Positions 8,298-16,913 of a stretch of 64,000 nucleotides of DNA are shown piece after piece; within the stretch, counting starts at the first letter, position 1; each line of letters begins with the position of its first letter. Origin of the DNA: Halococcus salsus. Lineage in GTDB: Archaea; Halobacteriota; Halobacteria; Halobacteriales; Halococcaceae. The position numbers were made by a program, and so were the translations under genes. Below the pieces are notes generated by a model that saw only the letters and a program-made list of their open reading frames with translations, did no database searches and was not told the DNA's origin. The stretch is taken from positions 62,001 through 126,000 of the forward strand of contig NZ_JAAAJC010000005.1 in the NCBI RefSeq assembly GCF_009900715.1, given 5' to 3'.

Positions 8298-8707
8298 CGT
8301 CGCGAGTTACGGCCGCCCCGCAAAAAGCCGCGTGGTCCGCCGCGCGGCGGTCACGGTACGGGCGGCGCGGTGCGGCCGCCGTGCGGTTGTGGTCGGCGAT
8401 GCGGTGGCGGTGTGGCTGCGGTTCCTGGCGTCTCGGCGAGCGTTAGCGAGCCGAGGCTCAGGAGAGCTGTGCTCTCCTGACGGATGAAGGGCGGAGCGCT
8501 TGGTGTGAGCGAAGCGAACACCGCGAGCGGAGCGAGCGCGCGGAGGGCTTCAGCGGAGGCGGTAGCGGAGAGCGGTAGCGTCCGCGCGAACGGTGTGAGC
8601 GGGGTTCACCGTGAGCGCCGAAGGCGCGAGCGGGAGTTTTTAGTGCAGGTTTTTGCGAGGGGTTGAGCGCGAGCGCAGCGAGCGCGATGCCCCGAAGTAA
8701 AAAAGTG
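8298..8707. other. Gap filled by dispersed repeat, family I copy A
   Basis: These 410 bases upstream of nadK hold no protein gene that I can support. Most of the sequence (8370-8650) belongs to the repeat described separately, with a dense GAGCG/GCGAAG pattern. Confidence 0.6.
8370..8650 (+). repeat. Dispersed intergenic repeat, family I, copy A
   Basis: The block GTGCGGCCGCCGTGCGGTTG (8370-8389) recurs exactly at 45779-45798. The block 8482-8570 (starting GGATGAAGGGC, with TTGGTGTGAGCGAAGCGAAC inside) recurs, reversed and with about ten differences, at 54001-54088. A perfect hairpin TCAGGAGAGC-TGT-GCTCTCCTGA (8458-8480) lies between. No reading frame is conserved between copies, so the conservation is at DNA or RNA level. 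Confidence 0.7.
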
Positions 8708-9742
8708 CTATTCGGGCTTCAGCCCCTCCTCCTCGACGCGCATCACGGCTTCGCCGTCGGCGAGGTTCGGCGCATCGACCAGACGGACGATCCGTTTCGT
8801 GCCCTTCGATTTCCGGAGGTACATCCGGAAGGTGGACTTGTGGCCGAGGATGTTCCCGCCGATCGGCTGGGTCGGGTCGCCGAAGTAGGAGTCGGGGTTC
8901 GAGGAGACCTGGTTCGTCACCACCGTCGCGGCGTTGTAGAGGTTGCCAACCTTGTCGATGTCGTGGAGGTGTTTGTTGAGCTTCTGCTGGCGCTGGGCGA
9001 GCTCGCCCCGACCGACGTACTCGGCACGGAAGTGTGCGGTCAGCGAATCGATGCAGACGAGGCGGACGGGCCAGTCGGTGTCCTCGTGCTCGCTCGCGAT
9101 CTCCTGGGCCTTCTGGGCGAGGAGAATCTGATGATTGGAGTTGAACGCCTTTGCAACGTGGATGTTGTCGAGGATCGAGTCGATGAGCTGCTCCATCGCC
9201 TCTTCGCTGTTGGGGCCGCCCTCGATCTCGCGGGCCTCCATCGCGCCGGCGATGGCTTCGTCGGGCAGGCCGCGCACCATCTGGGCGATCCGTTCGGGCC
9301 GGAAGGTGTCCTCCGAATCGATGAAGATCGCGCTGCCTTCGAGGCCACCGTACTCGCTCGGGAGCTGGACGTTGACCGAGAGCTGGTGGGTGACCTGGGA
9401 CTTCCCCGCGCCGAACTCGCCGTAGACCTCGGTGATCGACTGGGTCTCGACGCCCCCGCCCAGAAGCTCGTCGACCTCGTCGATCTGCCAGGAGAGCTTG
9501 CCGATCTGTTCGCGGCGTTCGAGGACGTTCGCGCCGGTCTCGAACCCACCGATGTCGGCGGCGTCACGAGCGGCGTTGATGATGTCCGCCGCCGTGCTCT
9601 CGCCGATGTCGGCGGTGTTCGAGAGCTCGCCGGGGCTCGCGACCGCGATACCCTGATAGGAGTCGAACCCCGACTCGACGAGTTTGTCGGCGGTCGCGGG
9701 ACCCACACCGGGGAGGCTTTCGAGATCCGCTGTTGCTGCCAT
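8708..9742 (-). CDS. radA: DNA repair and recombination protein RadA
   Basis: The 344-residue archaeal RecA/Rad51 homologue forms nucleoprotein filaments for strand exchange. It starts [21 protein letters not shown] (helix-hairpin-helix domain, residues 5-55), with Walker A GEFGAGKS at 108-115, a Walker [12 protein letters not shown] near 235, and a loop-2 region [20 protein letters not shown]. All key residues are present; no intein is inserted. An ATG 27 bases upstream lies inside a TATA element (9763-9777) and is rejected as a start. It lies 91 bases downstream of pspAB on the same strand, with its own promoter. Confidence 0.97.
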   Translation of the reverse strand: MAATADLESLPGVGPATADKLVESGFDSYQGIAVASPGELSNTADIGESTAADIINAARDAADIGGFETGANVLERREQIGKLSWQIDEVDELLGGGVETQSITEVYGEFGAGKSQVTHQLSVNVQLPSEYGGLEGSAIFIDSEDTFRPERIAQMVRGLPDEAIAGAMEAREIEGGPNSEEAMEQLIDSILDNIHVAKAFNSNHQILLAQKAQEIASEHEDTDWPVRLVCIDSLTAHFRAEYVGRGELAQRQQKLNKHLHDIDKVGNLYNAATVVTNQVSSNPDSYFGDPTQPIGGNILGHKSTFRMYLRKSKGTKRIVRLVDAPNLADGEAVMRVEEEGLKPE

Positions 9743-9762
9743 ACACTCGGGTTGGGCGGCTT

Positions 9763-9777
9763 CGGTCATAAAGCCTC
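9763..9777 (-). promoter_or_regulatory. TATA element for radA
   Basis: On the minus strand GAGGCTTTATGACC is centred about 28 bases before the radA ATG at 9742. It contains the rival upstream ATG and so decides the start. Confidence 0.6.
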
Positions 9778-9833
9778 GTTAACAGGCCAGTGAAAGTGGA
9801 AACGGCCCGGTGAAAGGCACGTCTTGCAGGCGA

Positions 9834-10433
9834 TTACTCCCAGGGATGAGCGCCGGCGTCGGGCCAGAGCGGGTACCAGTAGTCCTTCTCCGGTTCGACC
9901 GTGAGTTCGCCGTCGAGAACGGATTCGAGTTTGAACTCGACCGTCGAATCGCGCTCGTTGCCCGAGCGCGGGGCGAACGGGTAGTACGCACCGCGGCGGA
10001 AGGAGTAGACCCAGTACACGGGCCCGTTCTTCTCGAAGCCGAACAGCGCGGCGAGGAGGCGGGAGCCGTAGCCGCGTTCGATCAGCGTGTCGGCGGCGAA
10101 GTGAACGCTCGTGACGAGGTCCTCGAAGTCCGAGTCGGAGAGGACGACCCACTGGTAGCCGTGCGAATCGTCGACGAAGCGGGCCTTCGTGCCGGTTTCG
10201 ACCTCGCCCGCGTCGAGGATGGCTTTGACTTCCTCGACCGCGTCGGCGAAGTCGGTGCTGTCGACGCCCGAAAAACAGAGCGCCGCCGCGTTCGCGGGCT
10301 CGAATCCCAGGTCGGCCTCCATCGTGAGGTAGGCCGTGCTCATCCCGAAGAGGTCGTCGGGGTCGGCGTCGCGCGTCGCACTCGCCTCCGCGCCCATCCC
10401 GAGCGCCGACCGAAGTCCGTCGAGCAGTCCCAT
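9834..10433 (-). CDS. pspAB: PspA-associated protein PspAB
   Basis: This 199-residue soluble protein starts MGLLDGLRSALGMG and resembles the archaeal/actinobacterial PspAB family that occurs next to htpX or PspA genes in membrane-stress loci. Features are LFGMSTAYLTMEADLGFEP (about residues 29-47), VLSDSDFEDLVTSVHFAADTLIERGYG (about 95-121) and the well conserved end VEPEKDYWYPLWPDAGAHPWE. It has no transmembrane segment. A TATA box (rc of 10453-10468, GGGTTTTTATTCCC) fixes the start. htpX lies upstream on the same strand but is separated by a repeat element of about 160 bases. Molecular role is unknown; the assignment rests on recalled family similarity plus context. Confidence 0.8.
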   Translation of the reverse strand: MGLLDGLRSALGMGAEASATRDADPDDLFGMSTAYLTMEADLGFEPANAAALCFSGVDSTDFADAVEEVKAILDAGEVETGTKARFVDDSHGYQWVVLSDSDFEDLVTSVHFAADTLIERGYGSRLLAALFGFEKNGPVYWVYSFRRGAYYPFAPRSGNERDSTVEFKLESVLDGELTVEPEKDYWYPLWPDAGAHPWE

Positions 10434-10522
10434 AGCCCGGTTTGTCGCGCCGGGAATAAAAACCCGAAGCGATACGACGCGACCCACATCGCGAGTGCCG
10501 TGTCGCAAACCGAATCAGACCA

Positions 10523-10680
10523 GGTGGCGCGCGCTCGCGGTCGTGCGCGAACGGACGTGAGCGCGCGACCGCGAACACTGCGCGAGGGATGAGCGAGCGA
10601 AACGAGCGAACGCGAGTGGAGCGAACGAATCGGTTGGGGAGGCTCGTGGCGGTCGCGGGGCGGTGCTGTGCAGTCTCTCA
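10523..10680 (+). repeat. Dispersed intergenic repeat, family II, copy B
   Basis: The copy starts GGTGGCGCGCGCTCGCGGTC, includes GCGAGGGATGAGCGAGCGAA and the most conserved block TTGGGGAGGCTCGTGGCGG (10634-10652), and ends GCAGTCTCTC. Related copies lie at 33827-34150 (reversed), 35075-35250 and 60700-60850. Between the conserved blocks the spacer differs in each copy. Confidence 0.7.
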
Positions 10681-10745
10681 GTTGGATCGGGATCAGTACG
10701 GTAGATAAGGAATGACTGTTCGGTTGGGTCGGGATCAGTGCGGTA
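10681..10745 (+). repeat. 23-bp direct repeat, two copies
   Basis: GTTGGATCGGGATCAGTACG(GTA) at 10681-10703 recurs at 10723-10745 with 21 of 23 bases identical and a 42-base period. Function unknown; it could be a binding site for a regulator of htpX, whose coding end lies downstream at 10863, or a by-product of the adjacent repeat. Confidence 0.5.
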
Positions 10746-10862
10746 CAGCGTGGCGGCGGGAAACACCGAGACGAGGTGTGGCCTCTCAGCTAGACCAGAA
10801 TCTGCGCGGAAAAACGTACAACGAAGGCACAAGCAACGAGTGGTTCGGGTGGAGACGGGAGT

Positions 10863-11738
10863 TCAGGCGGTTTCGAGTTCCTTCTCCATCTCGCGGAGGC
10901 GCTCGATCCGGTTCTCGGTTGAGGGGTGCGTCGAGAGCAGCTTGCCGATCGCGCCGCTCTTGATCGGGATGATGAAGAACGCGTTCATGTCGGCCTGCGT
11001 CCGCAGGTCGTCGTCCGGTACGCGGGCCATCCCGTTGTCGATCTTCATCAGCGCCGAGGCCAGCGCCGACGGCCGACCGGTGATCATCGCGCCACCCCTG
11101 TCGGCGGCGTACTCGCGGTAACGCGAGAGCACGCGGATGAGCAGGAACGACACCACGCCGACCACGAGCGAGACCAACACCGCGACGATGATCGGCGCAC
11201 CGCCCTGGTCGCGGTTGCCGCCGCCGAACAGCCAGCCCCAGCGCACGATCATGAACGCGAGCGTCGAGAGGAACGTCGCGATAGTCATCACCATCACGTC
11301 ACGGTTCTTGACGTGCGAGAGCTCGTGGGCCAGCACACCCTCTAACTCCTCTTGATCGAGGGTGTTCATGATCCCGGTGGTGGCACACACCGTCGCGCTC
11401 GATGGCGACCTCCCTGTGGCGAACGCGTTCGGGACTCTGGAGTTCGCGACCGCGATGGTGGGTTTCGGGAGGTCGGCCTGCTGGGCGAGTCGGCCCACCG
11501 TGGCGTGGAGCTGGGGGTACTCCTCCTCGCTGACCTCGTGGGCACCCATGCTCCTGAGCGCGAGTTTGTCGCTGAAGAACAGCTGCCCGCCCATGAACAG
11601 CGCCATCACGACGACCATGAGGGCCATGCTCTGGAACACCGCGAAGAGGATCCCGGCGAAGACGACGTACAACACGAGCAACAGGATCATCGTCAGCCCC
11701 ATTCGGGCCTGGAGACCCCGGTCCGCCTTCCATTTCAT
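10863..11738 (-). CDS. htpX: Membrane zinc metalloprotease HtpX
   Basis: The 291-residue M48-family protease cleaves misfolded membrane proteins. Two N-terminal helices (about 14-34 and 37-54), the zinc motif HELSH at 138-142 with the third ligand Glu209 in REYAADRGG, and two further helices (about 150-170 and 182-203) are all present, as is the ATGRSPSSATVCAT substrate strand (107-120). Length is normal. Its usual partner gene pspAB lies downstream on the same strand, after a repeat-filled gap. Confidence 0.95.
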   Translation of the reverse strand: MKWKADRGLQARMGLTMILLLVLYVVFAGILFAVFQSMALMVVVMALFMGGQLFFSDKLALRSMGAHEVSEEEYPQLHATVGRLAQQADLPKPTIAVANSRVPNAFATGRSPSSATVCATTGIMNTLDQEELEGVLAHELSHVKNRDVMVMTIATFLSTLAFMIVRWGWLFGGGNRDQGGAPIIVAVLVSLVVGVVSFLLIRVLSRYREYAADRGGAMITGRPSALASALMKIDNGMARVPDDDLRTQADMNAFFIIPIKSGAIGKLLSTHPSTENRIERLREMEKELETA

Positions 11739-11844
11739 ATACGTATTTCTTGGGGCTCAAATCGTAAATCTCCATCGCTCCGGCGTCTCGTCCCCCGGAA
11801 CCAAAAGAACGACAACCCCGGCGACCGACCGTTGTGGGGTGAGT

Positions 11845-11858
11845 CAGACGGCTTAACC
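11845..11858 (+). promoter_or_regulatory. TATA element for nmd3-like gene
   Basis: CAGACGGCTTAACC ends 22 bases before the ATG at 11881, the spacing of a leaderless haloarchaeal gene. Confidence 0.45.
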
Positions 11859-11880
11859 GCCGCCGCCTCCCAGGGGAGCC

Positions 11881-12978
11881 ATGAGCGAATCACGCGTCTT
11901 CTGCCCCAGATGTGGCGACCCCGTCGAGTCGCCGGGGGAGGCCAACGGGCGCACGCCCCTCTGCCTCGACTGTTACTTCGACGAGTTCTCGCTGGTCGAC
12001 GCCCCCGACCGGATCGAGGTCGCGGTGTGTGCGACCTGCGGCGCGGTCAAACGCGGCAAGCGCTGGATCGATGTCGGCGCGCGCGACTACACCGACGTCG
12101 CCGTCGACGAGGTCACCGAGGCCCTCGAAGTCCACGTCGACGCCGAGGAGTTCTCGTGGGGAGTCGTCCCCGAGCAGGTCGACCAGAACACGGTCCGGAT
12201 GCACTGCACCCTCTCGGCGGTCGTCCGCGACCAACCGGTCGAACGCGAGGTCACGGTGCCGGTCCTGATATCGCGGGGCACCTGCACCCGCTGTGGTCGG
12301 ATCGCGGGCGATTACTACGCCAGCACGATCCAGGTTCGAGGCGCGGGGCGCACCCCGACCGACGCCGAACTCACGGGTGCGCGGGAGATCGTCAACGAGT
12401 ACGTCGGCGAGCGCGAGGCCGCCGGCGACCGCAACGCGTTCGTGACCGAGATCAAGGAGACGGGTGACGGGCTCGACGCGCGGGTCTCGACAACCCAGAT
12501 CGGTCGGGCGGTCGCCGACCGAGTGGTCCGACGATTCGGGGGCACGGTCGACGAATCTGCGACCCTCGTCACCGAGGACGAGGACGGCGACGAAGTGTAT
12601 CGGGTCACCTACGCTGTCCGCCTGCCGGAGTTCACGCCCGGCGACGTCATCGACGTCGACGACGACGGTCCTGTCCTCGTGGAGAGCGCCCACGGCAACC
12701 TCAAGGGGACGCGAGTCACGACCGGCGAGCACTACGAGGCCGACTTCGAGGACGGTATCGCGCCCGACGCGCGCCGGCTGGGCCGGGCGATGGACGCGGC
12801 CGAGACCACGCTCGTGACCGTGGAGGACGACAACGCGGTCCAGGTGCTCGATCCCGAGACCTACGCCGCGAAGACGGTCCCGCGACCGGACTACCTCGAC
12901 CCCGCGGCCGACACCGTCCCGGTACTGAAGAGCCGCGCGGGGCTCCACGTCCTGCCGGCGACCGCCGAAACCGACTAA
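11881..12978 (+). CDS. NMD3-related ribosome biogenesis protein
   Basis: The 365-residue protein matches archaeal homologues of NMD3, which in eukaryotes is the 60S subunit export adaptor and in archaea presumably acts in large-subunit assembly or quality control. Zinc knuckles: CPRCG (Cys8, Cys11), CLDC (Cys28, Cys31), CATCG (Cys50, Cys53) and CTRCG (Cys135, Cys138). A further domain (about 165-300) and an OB-like end follow. The eukaryotic C-terminal export signal is absent, as expected. A TATA box sits at 11845-11858. Confidence 0.9.
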   Translation: MSESRVFCPRCGDPVESPGEANGRTPLCLDCYFDEFSLVDAPDRIEVAVCATCGAVKRGKRWIDVGARDYTDVAVDEVTEALEVHVDAEEFSWGVVPEQVDQNTVRMHCTLSAVVRDQPVEREVTVPVLISRGTCTRCGRIAGDYYASTIQVRGAGRTPTDAELTGAREIVNEYVGEREAAGDRNAFVTEIKETGDGLDARVSTTQIGRAVADRVVRRFGGTVDESATLVTEDEDGDEVYRVTYAVRLPEFTPGDVIDVDDDGPVLVESAHGNLKGTRVTTGEHYEADFEDGIAPDARRLGRAMDAAETTLVTVEDDNAVQVLDPETYAAKTVPRPDYLDPAADTVPVLKSRAGLHVLPATAETD

Positions 12979-13003
12979 TCCCCCGGCCCGTAACCCCCAT
13001 CCA

Positions 13004-13090
13004 ATGGACCGACAACAGTGGATCGCGTTGACCCTCGTCGTGCTGATGGTCGGCTCCTCGGTCGCCTACGCCGCCGGGGCCGTTCTCTGA
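13004..13090 (+). CDS. 28-residue single-helix membrane microprotein
   Basis: ATG at 13004 to TGA at 13088-13090 gives 28 residues: a charged start (MDRQQW) and one hydrophobic helix (IALTLVVLMVGSSVAYAAGA). It lies 25 bases after the nmd3 stop, so it is likely cotranscribed. GC-rich third positions match its neighbours. Conservation must be tested before it is accepted; function is unknown. Confidence 0.5.
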   Translation: MDRQQWIALTLVVLMVGSSVAYAAGAVL

Positions 13091-13120
13091 ATCACCACCC
13101 GAAGACGCGGAACGCCGCTA

Positions 13121-13131
13121 CAGTTTTTTAC
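13121..13131 (+). promoter_or_regulatory. TATA element for the NhaC-type gene
   Basis: CAGTTTTTTAC lies 24-34 bases before the ATG at 13155. Confidence 0.45.
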
Positions 13132-13154
13132 GCCTCCCCCCGGTCGTAGCGGCT

Positions 13155-14828
13155 ATGCCGCTCGAAAGCATCGCCGCCGGTCCCTGGTCGCTGCTGCCCG
13201 CGCTGCTCGCCATCTCGCTCGCGTGGTACACCCGTGACGCGCTGGTCGGGCTGTTCGTCGGGATCGCCGGCGGGGCCGTGGTCTACGGCGTCTTCCGGCC
13301 CGCGGCGGTCGGGATCCCCGACGGTCTAGCCGGCGGGCTCTCGGGGATCGTTCTGGGAGGTGTCCTCGGACTGACGACGATCCCCGACCTGATCGCCACG
13401 TCGCCGCTGTTCGCCAACCCGTGGTACGTCAAGAACGTCCTGGTCGCGCTGTTCGCCATCGGCGGGCTGATGGGGCTGATGATCCGCTCGGGCGCGATCC
13501 GGGGCGTGCTGGAGGCGCTCGCCAGCCGAGTCGACTCGCCCGCCGACGCGGAGAAGGCCTCGTTCCTCGCAGGGATCGTCATCCACATCGACGACTACTT
13601 CAACTGTTTGGTGGTGGGGTCGATGATGCGCCCGCTGACCGACGAGTACGACGTCTCGCGGGCGAAGCTGGCCTACTACGTCGACAGCGCGGGCAGCCCG
13701 GCGGCCCGCCTCGCCTTCTACTCGACCTGGGGGGTCGCGCTCGTGGGCTTCATCGGCGCGGGGATCACCGCCGCCGCCGAGCAGAACGTCCTCCCCTCGG
13801 GGATGTCGAACTACGTCACTCAGACCGGCGACGGCCTCGAAGCCGCCACGTCGGCGGTCTGGCCGCTCTACTTCAACAGCCTCGGGTTCGCCTTCTACTC
13901 GTGGACCGCCCTAGTCATCGCCGCGCTCGTCGCCTGGCAGGTCGTCCCGAACGTCCTCGGGATGGGTCGTGAGGAGACGCGTGCTCGCAACGGGGAGGGC
14001 GTCGTCGGACCCGACGACAACCCGCTGGTCTCGGATGAGATGGCGAACTACGAGATGTACGACGGCGCGACCCCCGACTGGCGCAACTTCGCGGTCCCGA
14101 TCGTGACCATCGTCGCCGTGGGATTGCTGGCGATGTTCTGGCGCGCCTCGCCCGTCGTGAACTCGCCCCAGACCACGACCGCGTTCTCGCTGCTCGGCTC
14201 CCGGTTGGTCCTCCCCGCCGGCGGGCCGTGGTCGTTCGACATCGGCGGGATCCGGCTCGGCCTCGCCGCGCTCGCGGGGTTGATCGTGGGGTTCGTGCTC
14301 TTTCGGGTCCGCGGCGACATCCCCTCGAACGCCGACGCCACCGACGCGATGCTCAACGGCTTCAAGGGGATCTTCCTCGCGGCCGCGATCCTCACGCTCG
14401 CGATCACGATCCAGAACACCGTCTCGACCCTCGGCGTGTCGAGCTTCGTCACCGACTGGTTTCGGGGGGTTCCGGTCGGCCTGATCCCGATGCTCGTCTT
14501 CGTCGCGACGGGCTTCATCTCCTTTTCCGACGGCAGCTCGTGGGCGACCTACGGGATCATGTTCCCGATCGCGATCCCGGTGGCGTTCACGACCGGCGCG
14601 AACCTCCCGCTCGTGCTCGGCGCGGTGCTCTCGGGTGGGATCTTCGGCGACCACTGCTCGCCGATCTCCGATACGACAGTGCTCTCCTCCTCGACCAGTG
14701 GCTCCGACCACATGGTCCACGTCAAAACCCAAGTCCCCTACGCGCTGGCGTGTGCGGCGATCGCCGGGGCGCTCTTCCTCGTGCTCGGGTTCCTCGTGCC
14801 CGGCGGCTTCTCGCTCATCCCGTACTGA
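13155..14828 (+). CDS. NhaC-family Na+/H+ antiporter
   Basis: The 557-residue protein has about twelve hydrophobic segments. It shows family motifs: LAGIVIHIDDYFNCLVVGSMMRPL (about residues 137-160), YYVDSAGSPAA, and a C-terminal FISFSDGSSWATYGIMFPIAIP and GGIFGDHCSPISDTTVLSS (about 453-515), all typical of NhaC/malate-lactate antiporters. Expected role is sodium extrusion coupled to protons or organic-acid exchange across the cell membrane. It has its own TATA box (13121-13131). Confidence 0.9.
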   Translation: MPLESIAAGPWSLLPALLAISLAWYTRDALVGLFVGIAGGAVVYGVFRPAAVGIPDGLAGGLSGIVLGGVLGLTTIPDLIATSPLFANPWYVKNVLVALFAIGGLMGLMIRSGAIRGVLEALASRVDSPADAEKASFLAGIVIHIDDYFNCLVVGSMMRPLTDEYDVSRAKLAYYVDSAGSPAARLAFYSTWGVALVGFIGAGITAAAEQNVLPSGMSNYVTQTGDGLEAATSAVWPLYFNSLGFAFYSWTALVIAALVAWQVVPNVLGMGREETRARNGEGVVGPDDNPLVSDEMANYEMYDGATPDWRNFAVPIVTIVAVGLLAMFWRASPVVNSPQTTTAFSLLGSRLVLPAGGPWSFDIGGIRLGLAALAGLIVGFVLFRVRGDIPSNADATDAMLNGFKGIFLAAAILTLAITIQNTVSTLGVSSFVTDWFRGVPVGLIPMLVFVATGFISFSDGSSWATYGIMFPIAIPVAFTTGANLPLVLGAVLSGGIFGDHCSPISDTTVLSSSTSGSDHMVHVKTQVPYALACAAIAGALFLVLGFLVPGGFSLIPY

Positions 14829-14855
14829 GGGGCAGAGGAGCGCCGTCGATCGGAC

Positions 14856-16580
14856 TTAGTCCGAACCCCAGACGTCCGCGAGCGGGTGGTTCTCCGGGTC
14901 GTCCCGCGACTTTCGTCGTCGGTCGCGACGACTCCCGGAGTCGCCGTCCCCGCCGGCTGCACTGGGGTCGAACGCCGGGAGCTCCGGGGTCGTCATCCGG
15001 TCGACCTGGGCCGCGAACCAGTCGGGCATCGCCGACCGCGAGCGCTCGAAGAGGTCGAGCAGGCTCGAATCCGCGAGGTAGGTCCCCCCGTGGTCGTCGG
15101 GCGCGCGCACGACCCGACCGCAGGCTTGAATCACGGTACTCAGGGTCGTCCGGTAGTACCAGTTCCACTGGCCGTCCTCCAGTCGGCGGGCGACCCGCGA
15201 GTCGCGGGTGTTGGGATAGGGAGCCTTGCAGAGCACCTGCCACCGCGCGAGGTCGCCCTCCAGGTCGAGCGCCTCCTCCATCTTCACGGAGATGAGTAGT
15301 TCGGGATCGTCGCTCGCGAGCCAGGCGTTCAGCTGGGCGTCGCGGTCCTCGCGGTCGTGGCTCCGGATCCGACCCTCGACCCCGAACTCGCGGAGTCGCT
15401 TTTCCAGTCCCTCCGCGATGGCGTAGGAGTGGGCGTGGACGATCCCCTTCTCGTCGGGGTGGTGGGCCATGAGCCGGACGACGAGCCGGGCGATCTTCGG
15501 GAGGGTCTCCTCGCGGTGGTCGTAGGTCATCTTGCCCTGGGTGGTGTCGAACAGGGGGCGGTTCTCGACCGGGAAGGTGTGCGAGACGTCGACCAGCGCC
15601 GTCTCGTCGGGGTCGAGCCCGACACCACGACAGAAGCCCTCCTTGTCGAGGATGGTGGCCGAGAGGAGCGCGAAGCGGTTTCCACGGTCCCAGACCGTGT
15701 GACGGAGATAGCGCTCGGGGTTGAGGGGTTTGATCGTCACCGGCTCGCCGTCGCCGCCGTCGACGACCCACGTGCTCGCGCTGGTCGGGTCGCGGTAGTC
15801 CGAGACGAACCAGTTGAGGTTCGAGATGAGTTCCTGGAGCCGGTCACGTTCTTCGACCTCCGAAATCGAGAGTTCGTCGGCCCCGACAAGGGTGTCCTTC
15901 CGGCGGCTACAGATGGTCGTGACGTGGTCGGCGAACCGGGCGGCCGCCTCGACGCCGTCGATCTCGGGGACCTCCAGTTCGTCCCAGACCGACACCGTTC
16001 GCGGTCGAAGGTCGATCGTGGCGTACATCTCGGCCCACTCGGCGAGCCCGTGGGCCTCGTCCACGACCACGACGTCGCGCCGGCCGAACGCGTCCGAGCC
16101 AGCGGTCTGCATGAAGTAGGCCAACGTCATCGCGGCGATCGAGCGGTTCGAGGCGATCGTCCGGTCGGAGAAGTACGGACAGCGGTGGCGGATCGAACAG
16201 TCGAAGCCCGTCTGGCGTGCGCACGGCGCTCGGTCCACAGGGGTATTCGTCTCGCCGGGGAGGAGACACGAGTAGTTGCGTTTGCCCCTGATGACCTGGA
16301 GGTCGGAGAGGAGGGGATCGGCGGCGACGTCGTCGAGCTGGGAGACCTGCGGGGTGGTGTAGTAGGCGTCGGTCGCGTCGGCGGGGTCGGCCTCGTCGGG
16401 CCGGCGCGCACAGCCCGCGATGGCGCGCGCGAGCAGCGACTTCCCGGAGCCGGTGGGGGCGCGGACGAGCACCACCCGGTTGCCCGCCGCGAACGCCTCC
16501 CGGATGCGGCCGAGCGCGTCGCGCTGGGCACCGCGATATTCGGGGGCGGGAAACTCGTCCTCGATCCGCGCTGGGTTCAC
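14856..16580 (-). CDS. DinG/XPD-like Fe-S DNA helicase
   Basis: The roughly 574-residue superfamily-2 helicase has Walker A RAPTGSGKS (about residues 41-48), four Fe-S-type cysteines (about 105, 120, 128 and 134) between motifs I and II, a DEAH box at about 174-177, and motif VI QACGRVVRAPDDHG near 500. The cysteine spacing and DEAH box place it with the XPD/DinG/Rad3 group, 5'-to-3' helicases with a 4Fe-4S cluster. The GTG at 16580 is preferred; the only start further up is a TTG at 16604. It follows the small zinc-finger gene by 36 bases on the same strand. The role in repair or replication restart is inferred. Confidence 0.88.
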   Translation of the reverse strand: MNPARIEDEFPAPEYRGAQRDALGRIREAFAAGNRVVLVRAPTGSGKSLLARAIAGCARRPDEADPADATDAYYTTPQVSQLDDVAADPLLSDLQVIRGKRNYSCLLPGETNTPVDRAPCARQTGFDCSIRHRCPYFSDRTIASNRSIAAMTLAYFMQTAGSDAFGRRDVVVVDEAHGLAEWAEMYATIDLRPRTVSVWDELEVPEIDGVEAAARFADHVTTICSRRKDTLVGADELSISEVEERDRLQELISNLNWFVSDYRDPTSASTWVVDGGDGEPVTIKPLNPERYLRHTVWDRGNRFALLSATILDKEGFCRGVGLDPDETALVDVSHTFPVENRPLFDTTQGKMTYDHREETLPKIARLVVRLMAHHPDEKGIVHAHSYAIAEGLEKRLREFGVEGRIRSHDREDRDAQLNAWLASDDPELLISVKMEEALDLEGDLARWQVLCKAPYPNTRDSRVARRLEDGQWNWYYRTTLSTVIQACGRVVRAPDDHGGTYLADSSLLDLFERSRSAMPDWFAAQVDRMTTPELPAFDPSAAGGDGDSGSRRDRRRKSRDDPENHPLADVWGSD

Positions 16581-16616
16581 GAGTGAGGAACCGCCGCCCG
16601 GCAAGTAAGTCCTGCG

Positions 16617-16823
16617 CTACTCGCGCCCGAGCGCCGCGACGTCGGCCGCCCGTGGGTCGTCGGGCAGCCGGTCGATGCAGTCGTAACAGAGGAGGTGGTC
16701 GGAGCCGTCGGCGAGTTCGAGTGCGAGGCCGCCGGCCGCGTCGCCGCCGAAGGTCCAGAGGTTGGCGATGCCGCCCGCGACCTTGACCGGGCGACCACAG
16801 CCCGCACACGGGTCGGAAGCCAT
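16617..16823 (-). CDS. Small CxxC zinc-finger protein
   Basis: The ATG at 16823 gives a 68-residue product MASDPCAGCGRPV, with Cys6 and Cys9, then CYDC (Cys46 and Cys49). In between lies a beta-rich stretch ANLWTFGGDAAGGLALELADG. The two CxxC pairs suggest one zinc ion. The frame extends upstream as far as 17828, but that part is antisense to a real membrane-protein gene. It lies just ahead of the helicase gene on the same strand, so they are likely an operon and may work together. No function is known. Confidence 0.7.
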   Translation of the reverse strand: MASDPCAGCGRPVKVAGGIANLWTFGGDAAGGLALELADGSDHLLCYDCIDRLPDDPRAADVAALGRE

Positions 16824-16913
16824 ACGCTCCCTCGGGGAAGCCGGCGGAAAGCCCTTCTCCCTCCCGGGTGCCGACGAGCGCGGACTTATGCCCCGGTGGC
16901 ACGTGGACACGCC

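Larger units (their letters stand above)
10434..10862. other. Gap with repeat family II copy B and a direct repeat
   Basis: The 429 bases between htpX and pspAB hold no protein gene. They contain the pspAB promoter (10453-10468), the family II repeat at 10523-10680 and a short direct repeat at 10681-10745. Confidence 0.6.

Noticed and set aside
9743-9769. Longer RadA start at 9769
   Set aside because: That ATG lies in the radA TATA element; the chosen ATG at 9742 has correct promoter spacing and the usual length.
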